Assembly (NCBI GenBank): GCA_029961685.1 | Contig: JARWKL010000012.1 | Span: 18,771,227-18,835,226, forward strand | Direction of reading: 5' to 3' | Length of the DNA stretch: 64,000 nucleotides | Source: Aristolochia californica | Lineage: Eukaryota > Streptophyta > Magnoliopsida > Piperales > Aristolochiaceae | In this document: positions 57,601 to 64,000 of the stretch, in pieces | Layout: each line of letters begins with the position of its first letter | How positions within the stretch are numbered: the first letter of the stretch is position 1 | Program-made: the position numbers and the translations under genes | The notes under the pieces: model-generated | Seen by the model: only the letters and a program-made list of their open reading frames with translations | Database searches by the model: none | What the model was told of the DNA's origin: nothing

Positions 57601-58705
57601 GGTTCATACTATTAGGTGGACTAAGGGGAAAAAAATGAAAAATAAAAAGAGAGGAAGAGGAGCTGCATGAATAAAGAGACTAAACTAGAGAAAATATTTT
57701 AGTATACAAAGAGAAAATCAAAAGAACTCTGTTGGATTGAGTTCAATTTCATCCCAAAATGACTAGCCACGTAGTAGCCCTTTTGCTCAACCTTATAACT
57801 TATTAACTTTTCTTAGCACTTTTTGATGTGGGACATTTTCCTACTCAACACTCACCCTCACATTTAGGCTTGCATATAACAGGCATGGAATGTAAATAGA
57901 AGCTTCCAATGAACACATAGCATACAAATAACCTGGGGTGAACATATTGGGTCTTGGCCCACACTCAACCTGCTTTGATACCATTGTTGGATTGAGCCCG
58001 GTTCTATTCCAAAATTAATAACAATTGACGAGGCATATTGCTTAACCTTATAACCTATTAACTTTTCTTAGTATTTTTCAAATGTGATACTTTTTCCCAC
58101 TCAACAAACACTAAAAGGTGAGGGTAATTGAGCATGATTGACATGTCTGCAATCACTGAATCTATTGCAGATTTATGCTAATGTTGAACCGAGGTTCATT
58201 TAGGCATTGTAGCAACAATGTGTTGTTTGATGAGTAAAGTGAGATCAATCAGCATTTAATACCTGTTCCAGGTCACCTAGAGTGATATGGGCAACCCTGC
58301 TGCTTGAAATGCAATTGGGATTTCTGGATTTGATTAATATTTCTGTATGCTTGCTATTTGGTCTCTTAGACTGTTAATTTGTGAAAAAAAAATCATATAC
58401 AAGAGTTTACCATATTCAACCTTTCTCCTGTACTTGACTCTTTAATAGTATATTGGTTTTCTAATTCCTTGTCAATTAGTTACATGTTAGCACTTTGTTA
58501 TTTTTTGCTCAAATATGTCGGTCAACTACTTGTGGCCCAGGTTGCAAATATGATCAGATTTCTGGTGGATAGCTACAACAAGCCAGTCCCTGCAATATTG
58601 GAGATCCCATCCAAAAACCACCCATACGATCCTGCTCATGATTCTGTTCTTTCTCGAGTCAAATACTTGTTCTCTGCAGAATCAGTTGCATCAGGACGGC
58701 GCTAA
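54686..58705 (+). CDS. VHA-F: V-type proton ATPase subunit F
   Basis: Exons 54686-54748, 56799-56880, 57147-57229 and 58541-58705 join in phase to 393 nt and 130 residues, the usual family length (about 128-130). The protein starts MANKAQIPTSNSSLIAMIAD; DTVTGFLLAGVGNVD, KQIEDAFKEF, IAIVLISQY, VANMIRFLVDSYNKPVPA and EIPSKNHPYDPAHDSVLSRV are the conserved F-subunit blocks. Subunit F sits in the central stalk of the V1 sector and couples ATP hydrolysis to rotation. Intron 1 holds TRIM-C and intron 3 holds TRIM-D; no exon is damaged, so the gene looks functional. Confidence 0.97.
54921..55846 (-). mobile_element. TRIM-C in VHA-F intron 1, with an insertion in one LTR
   Basis: The first LTR is 54921-55120 (200 bp, TG mutated to TA, end CATCAACA). 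The interior ends GGCTTTGATATCA, the complement of a tRNA-Met primer site. The second LTR begins at 55248 and is split by about 420 bp, resuming at about 55,740 and ending at 55846. No target duplication was recognised. Same family as TRIM-A and TRIM-B. Confidence 0.78.
55309..55726. mobile_element. Insertion nested in the TRIM-C LTR
   Basis: About 418 bp of non-coding DNA. Flanks CATAGGATCTCTTTT and CATAGATCTTTTT are near-duplicates. TG...CA ends (TGTGTTC...TTTTAGCA) suggest a solo LTR, but the class is uncertain. Confidence 0.55.
56996..57107. repeat. 59-bp tandem duplication in VHA-F intron 2
   Basis: Two near-identical units TTTTGTTCTGTATG(G/T)TGG ... CAATTGAATTGTA, ending about 40 bp before the exon 3 acceptor. 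Confidence 0.88.
57730..58106 (-). mobile_element. TRIM-D in VHA-F intron 3
   Basis: LTRs of 121 and 122 bp (57730-57850, 57985-58106), TGTTGGATTG...CTCAACA. The 134-bp interior ends with CTGCTTTGATACCAT, the complement of an initiator-tRNA-Met primer site, so the element is minus-oriented. Flanks AACTC and AACAC agree at four of five bases. Confidence 0.9.
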
Positions 58706-59089
58706 GATGGTTTGAAAGATTATACTTGTCTCAGCGTAACCCATCCAGAATAAAATCTAGCGAGACCCTCTAAATCAGAAATGTTGTACTCAACTAATGA
58801 GGATCCTGGCATTTTTTAGAGTGCTCTTATTCAAAACGGGTGTGGGGTGAGTGACCTCGTTTATCTTTCTCATTTGTATTATTTGTCAACGCCAACAACT
58901 TCTTTGCAATTTCTCGCATGTCAAGCTTTTAATTGCAGCAACGGTACCACGGTTTTGGCACCATCTTGTAGCGTTGTTGGGGGCAATGTACTCTGTGTTT
59001 TAGGCCCTGCTTTATTTATCCTTAAACCAAAAAATGAATAGACTGGTTCACTTACTGTCGATGTGATCCTACCGCAGGAACTCCGTGTC
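58706..59089 (+). other. VHA-F 3' UTR and flank
   Basis: An AATAAAATC near 58,750 is a possible early poly-A signal. The short frame at 58,847-59,041 has no support as a gene. Confidence 0.55.
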
Positions 59090-60232
59090 TGGATTGATGA
59101 TTAAACGCTTCTGAAGGGATCCATAAGATAATGTGGCAACTCTTGAGTGATTCAAGAGTGGCAAGAGATTATGTGGCAATTGGGGCTATTTCGTCTGTAG
59201 CCTACCAAGAAGCTTTCGAAGGGCTCTCCCACCAAGTTTATGGCCTGTCGGAACATTTTTTAATTGGTGGTTTTATTGCAGGACTTTGTACAAACCAAAC
59301 AACCCAATAGGTAGAAACGATAGGACACATGAATTCCGCAACGATGTCAATGATATCTTGGCACTACAAGAGTTGAGCTTTGATCAAGTGAACACTGCCT
59401 TACAATTAGTGTTAACAGAGCTTCAAATTCTTAGAGCCTCGTGTAACCTAAAAACTAGCCCTCCCAAAGTCAACCTATTTGTACATGAAGAATCCTTACA
59501 CCGACATACTTCTCGTCCCAACCCCATTGATGTTCACCCTCATCAACACCTCAATTATCCCTCCCAAAGGTCAACAGAGACGATCCCATTGGATGAATTT
59601 ACAAGGAAAAACAATATTTTGATTTCAAAAAATAATATTTTGATTTCAAACATATTAGATCAGATAATGACACAAGCTATTTTGCAAGCACGACACGCAC
59701 GCACTTGACCATGAGGGGGGAGTGGCAAGAAATGGCAAATTTGGACTTGGTCTAAATTGTTAGTTTTTGTTTGTTGGGTCAATTATTGAATAAGGTTGAG
59801 TCACATCGTGGGTGCTCGTCATGGGTGCTATTAGCCTATCATGGATCCCATTTTTCAGTAGTTTTTGTTCTTCCATTATTACTGTTGTATGACGATATAT
59901 AGCCTAAGAGAGTTCAATAAATGACACGCATATTCTCCAAATAGTTTCCTCTTTATTTCAATTTCATTCTTCTCCTTGTCCCAAATTCATTTTTATCAAT
60001 GGTATCAGAGTCAACCTCCAACCATGGACACTCGTGGCAAGTCAAATGTGGAATTCCGCAACGGTGTCAACGACACTAGGCATGACTAGTTCAGATTCGA
60101 TCAAGTGAACAATGCCTTACAAGTAGAGTTAACCGAGCTTCAAGCTCTTTGAGCCACGCGTAACCCAAACACTTGCCTCCCGAAATCAACCCATTTGCAC
60201 TTGAAGAATCCTCGCATCCACATACTTCTCGT
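59090..60232 (+). mobile_element. Gypsy gag-LTR-gag fragment
   Basis: A gag part (VARDYVAIGAISSVAYQEAF, then GLSEHFLIGGFIAGL, about 59,155-59,290) leads to a stretch of 140 codons (59286-59708) made of gag N-terminal sequence. A purine tract (ATGAGGGGGGAG) and a 276-bp LTR (59723-59998) follow, then a primer site TGGTATCAGAG and a gag start MDTRGKSN. The second gag is cut at 60,232 by the hAT transposon. No pol remains. Confidence 0.75.
59723..59998 (+). repeat. Gypsy LTR
   Basis: TGGCAAGAAATGG...TTTTTATCA, bounded by a purine tract on the left and a tRNA-Met primer site on the right, as a shared LTR between two element bodies would be. Confidence 0.72.
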
Positions 60233-61175
60233 TAGGAGTGACATCGAGCCGAGCCGAGCCCAAACCTGCCTATGTTCGAGCCGAGCTTGGTTTAAATATT
60301 TCGAGTCGAGCCTTGTCTCGAGCCTAAAATTGTTATCGAGTTCGAGCCCAAAAATTTTAACTGAGTTCGAGCCAAGCTCGAGCTTCAACATATATTTAAA
60401 ACTTTCCAAAAAATATATATCAAATAAATTATATATAAAATTATGCATACATTTTACATAAAATTGGACATGACCTCTACATAAAATTGGAAATAACCTA
60501 TATATATAATACATGTATAAGATTGGGCATGACCTCTACTTAAAATTGAGCATAATCTATGTATATAATACCTATATAAAATTTAGCATGACCTCTACTT
60601 AAAATTGGGCATAATCTATATACATAATACCTGCATAAACACTTCATAAAATTGTCTATACATTCCATAAACACTCCATAACTCCATAAACACTCCATAA
60701 AATTGTCTATACATTCCATAAACACTTCATGAAATTGTTTATACACTCCATACACTCCATAAAATAGTCTAAACACTTCATAACATTATGAATAAACTGC
60801 ATACAATAATCAAACACAACAAAATTAAATGAAATATCACTATCAATTTACAATCACCCAAATAAAAACTATAAATCCATTATAAATTTACAAACTATAG
60901 TTGTTTCTCTTCATGTTAGAAAATAATAAATGTCCCTGCATGAGCAAAATCTCCACCTATGACAAAAACAAAAAAATAAAATTAGTTATTGTCAGATAAA
61001 AAAATATTTTTCCACTACTAGTTACTTAATGTTGTTAAAAATATTAAAATTACCATGATGAGAAAAACATGAAAAATCATGTAGCTGGTAGCATTATCTC
61101 TACACTTTTCTTCTCAAACTGTAATCATAAAACAAAATTTTATTAAATAAAACTAAAAAATATCATAATAAATAA

Positions 61176-63249
61176 TTAATCAAAGAAATTCACCTTTTGA
61201 TTTTTCTTTACACCGTGAAGAGCCCGAACCCAATCACTACCACAAATCAAAGCTTGAACTGTATTTGGTGCCAAAGAAGAATGATATGAGTCTATTACTC
61301 TACCACCAGCACTAAATGTAGACTCTGAAGCTACTGTGGATATGGGATGTCTGCTGCCATCTTAAATAATACCCGAAATTTCATATGATTCACTTTCCAC
61401 CATTCTAAAATATCAAAATCATATTGTGAAGTTTCCTCACAACTATATACTCCTTCTTCAAGATAAATTTCCAATTTTAACCTTGGTGAATTAACTACAT
61501 CCACTTGTTTCACATAATTCATTAACTTTGACCAACTTGAACTTGATGAAGGGCTATGACTTGTGGAAATACTCATAGAACTAGTACTTGAAGCAATCTC
61601 TTCATTTCTAATATCCACATTATATAAGGATACATATTCATCATAGATCTCATATAAGGTGTGTCGAACTAAATTTATATTAATTGTAGCTTCCTCCTTG
61701 GAATATATCTCTGGAAAACACATTTTGATCAGCCTAAATTTGACCTTTGGATACAAAACTGAAGCAACAATCATCAATAAATTGCATTCACCCCAGTACT
61801 TCTCAAATTTCTCTTTCATTCTACTAACCATTGTCTTAATAAAAATATTTTTATTTGTAGAATGAAAATTCAAAACTTCTTTTACCCTATATACCTCACT
61901 AAGGTACAAATTAGAAGTAGGGTAGTCACTCCCAGAAATTATATTAGTAACTGCATTAAAAACTTCTAGAATCTTACACACCATGTCAACCTTTTCCCAT
62001 TCATCAAGACTTGGCAAACAATCATAAGTTGGTTCTCTAACTTTAAATCTAGAGAATGCATCTTTGAATTTTAATGCAGATGACAACATGTCATAAGTGG
62101 AGTTCCAACGAGTTGGACAATCAATAACCAACCTCTATTCACCAAGTTCTAGTTGTTGTACAATTTCAGAAAAAAGTGTGAAGTCTAGCCTCAAACAGAT
62201 TTATAAATTTGACACTCTCACGCACATTCTCAATGTTATCCTTAATCTAAACAAGACTATCTTGGACTAATAAGCTCAGAATATGAGCACAACAACGCAC
62301 ATGAAACAACTCTCCTCCACAAGCCAAATTTTTTTTCCTTGAAAAATCTTCTTTCAAAACTCTCATGCAAACATCATTATATGCAACATTATCTACTGAA
62401 ATACTAAAAACTTTATTTTTCGATCTCCCACTCTTTCAAACACTTGTAAATAGCACCTGTTATATCAACGCCACGAGGAGGAAGAGGAACATGCACAAAA
62501 CTCAAGACTCGTTTTTGTAGCTTCCAATTACTGTCAATAAAATGCCCAGTAATAACCATGTATTTAATCTTTTGATTTTAGGACTTCCAAAGATCCGTGG
62601 TAAGACTAATCTTGTTAATCTCTTTTAATAAAATTTTCAATTTCCTTTTCTCTGCCTCGTACACCTCCATACACCCCATCTTAATGATCTTACGGGATAT
62701 TTTCTCATAATTCATATTTGCCATCTTCATTACAAAATTAAATCCCTCCTCTTCTACTATCATGAATGGATGCTCATGCATAAAAATCCAATGAGCAATG
62801 AGTACTCTCATTTTAGTTTGATCATATTTGCCTCCAAAATCCATAAAAGTTCAGATGGAATCTGATTAACATTAGACCCCACTCCCACTGGTTGAAAGTT
62901 TAAGGTTTTTTTGTTTTCTCATTGCCACTTTTCTACTAGGGCAACGTTTCAAATGTTAACTTATATGAGTTGTCACTCCACTACTAATAACACTCAAATT
63001 GATTTTACAATGAACACACTGAGTCTTTTTTGTACCATTAAGTGATACTTCTTTGAATTCCAACCACACATGAGACTTTTTCTGTCTTTTTGAAGTATGG
63101 GTAGAGTCACCTTCATCCTCATTTATGGTAATTTCATTTGGGCCCATTTCTATGACAGAAGGTAGTGACTCTAGTGGAGTTGAGTCACTATTTATGGTCA
63201 CACTAGAACTAGTGTTAATTATTGATGTCAATTGAGGAGGTGTTGACAT
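61176..63249 (-). pseudogene. hAT transposase (BED finger, RICESLEEPER-like)
   Basis: The N-terminal BED finger has SHVWLEFKEV, then CVHC and a terminal TTHIS (about 63,070-62,960). Then come KMRVLIAHWIFMHEHPFMIV and ISLTTDLWKS (62,844-62,578), VFSISVDNVAYND with CCAHILSLLVQDSL (about 62,410-62,250), CPTRWNSTYDML (about 62,110), and the hAT dimerisation region EWWKVNHMKF (about 61,400) followed one frame over by ASESTFSAGGRVIDSYHSSL. At least three stops or frameshifts break it, including one right before the last motif. It would have cut and rejoined the element ends in the nucleus. Confidence 0.88.
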
Positions 63250-64000
63250 TCTTACTTCTACAAAAAAACAAAATTACAAATTAAAAACATAAAGAAAAGA
63301 AAGCAATCTAAACAACAAAGATCCTACACATAATTTAAGATACTTATCAGCAATAAGGAGAACAATGTCATTAACTATAACTTTAGAACACAATATCCTA
63401 AAATAAAATTACCCAAATACCCCTGACCTTTAACATTCTTATAAAATTTAGGCCTAATCTTATTTTATCAAACTTGTCTATTCTTAGAGGAAGGTATGTG
63501 ACGTCATGACAATCGGGAATGACCCTTGTCTTTCAATGCAGCGGGGTCTCTTCGAGCCAGTAGCCCTACACCCAATAGTTTCCAGTCCAATATACCGTTC
63601 CTTTTTTTATATATAAATTTTAAAAATTCTAAGCAAAGGAAATAAGTGAATTTGACAAGGTTTAGGCATCATATATCATCCAATGAGTGAATATAAGACA
63701 TCAAAGGTTCACACACAAGGTCTCAATTTCCAAAAGATAGAAAAGGAACTATCAAATCGTTTTTGCTAATACATCAAGCCAAATAACATTTTAGAACAGC
63801 AGCAGGTATACGTTCAATGAGAATTCAAAAAGAAAACTAACAGTTTTTTTTTTTACAATAAAGAGAAGTTGGATGCAATTAAGAAAGCTCATGATTCCAT
63901 TAACTATAATATAGTATTATTGAACAGAATATGTTATCAACACTCAAAATCATGAAATGAACTTGCTTAAGAATGCAAAGTCATTTTGCAACAACAGAAA
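63250..64000. other. Upstream of the hAT transposase
   Basis: AT-rich; no gene recognised. It should hold the transposase promoter and probably the remaining element end further right. Confidence 0.5.

Larger units (their letters stand above)
60233..64000 (-). mobile_element. hAT transposon with transposase, right end outside the window
   Basis: The left end TAGGAGTGACATCGAGCCGAG matches the termini of the hAT at 49.2 kb, and GAGCC/CTCGAG motifs follow. A minus-strand transposase relic lies inside. The opposite terminus was not found before 64000, so the target duplication cannot be tested. Confidence 0.75.

Noticed and set aside
58847..59041. Short open frame after VHA-F
   Set aside because: It lies in the 3' UTR or flank, with no splice or domain support.
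1..64000. CRISPR arrays, bacterial operons, integrons or phage genes
   Set aside because: No spaced repeats, ribosome-binding sites or bacterial gene packing; all evidence is of plant nuclear DNA.

Overview
This is nuclear DNA from a flowering plant. The evidence is: spliced genes with GT-AG introns whose proteins are recognisably plant-type (V-ATPase subunit F, a Peter Pan/Brix protein, a plastid-type COG3146/DUF482 acyltransferase, an SR splicing factor), AT-rich intergenic DNA, and a heavy load of Copia, Gypsy, LINE, hAT, SINE and TRIM elements. Introns of 7 and 17 kb packed with nested retroelements suggest a long-intron genome. I cannot name the species.

Layout. 1-281 (+) holds the last two exons of an SR-type splicing factor. 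2566-33143 (-) is one 12-exon gene for a 489-residue COG3146/DUF482 (GNAT/FemAB-fold) protein; I reconstructed it from short exons whose phases all agree. Its 7.1 kb intron holds a Copia relic hit by a LINE and a SINE. Its 17.4 kb intron holds a structurally complete Copia and a minus-strand Gypsy split by a full-length LINE and by a plus-strand Gypsy. 33.1-36.5 kb holds a promoter and an LTR relic. 36.5-47.1 kb (-) is the Peter Pan (PPAN) gene: six confident exons at 45546-47122 and a possible last exon about 9 kb downstream. Between these lies a 7.15 kb Copia unit with two LTRs in inverted orientation but a single 5-bp target duplication. 49.2-50.6 kb is a non-autonomous hAT element carrying a GC-rich segment. 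51-53.4 kb is Gypsy debris. 54686-58705 (+) is the four-exon gene for V-ATPase subunit F, with TRIM elements in two introns. 59-60.2 kb is a Gypsy gag/LTR fragment, cut by a hAT transposon (60.2 kb to beyond the window) that carries a broken BED-finger transposase.

Host genes: V-ATPase F links the catalytic head to the rotor of the vacuolar proton pump; PPAN is a 60S ribosome-assembly factor; the SR protein works in pre-mRNA splicing; the DUF482 protein has no firmly assigned reaction. They show no sign of acting together.

The most unusual signals are the inverted-LTR Copia, the Copia family whose LTR and 3' UTR reappear in several TRIMs in the same window, a tRNA-like A-box/B-box module inside a Copia LTR, and the nested insertions. 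All exon borders were read by eye and need transcript support.
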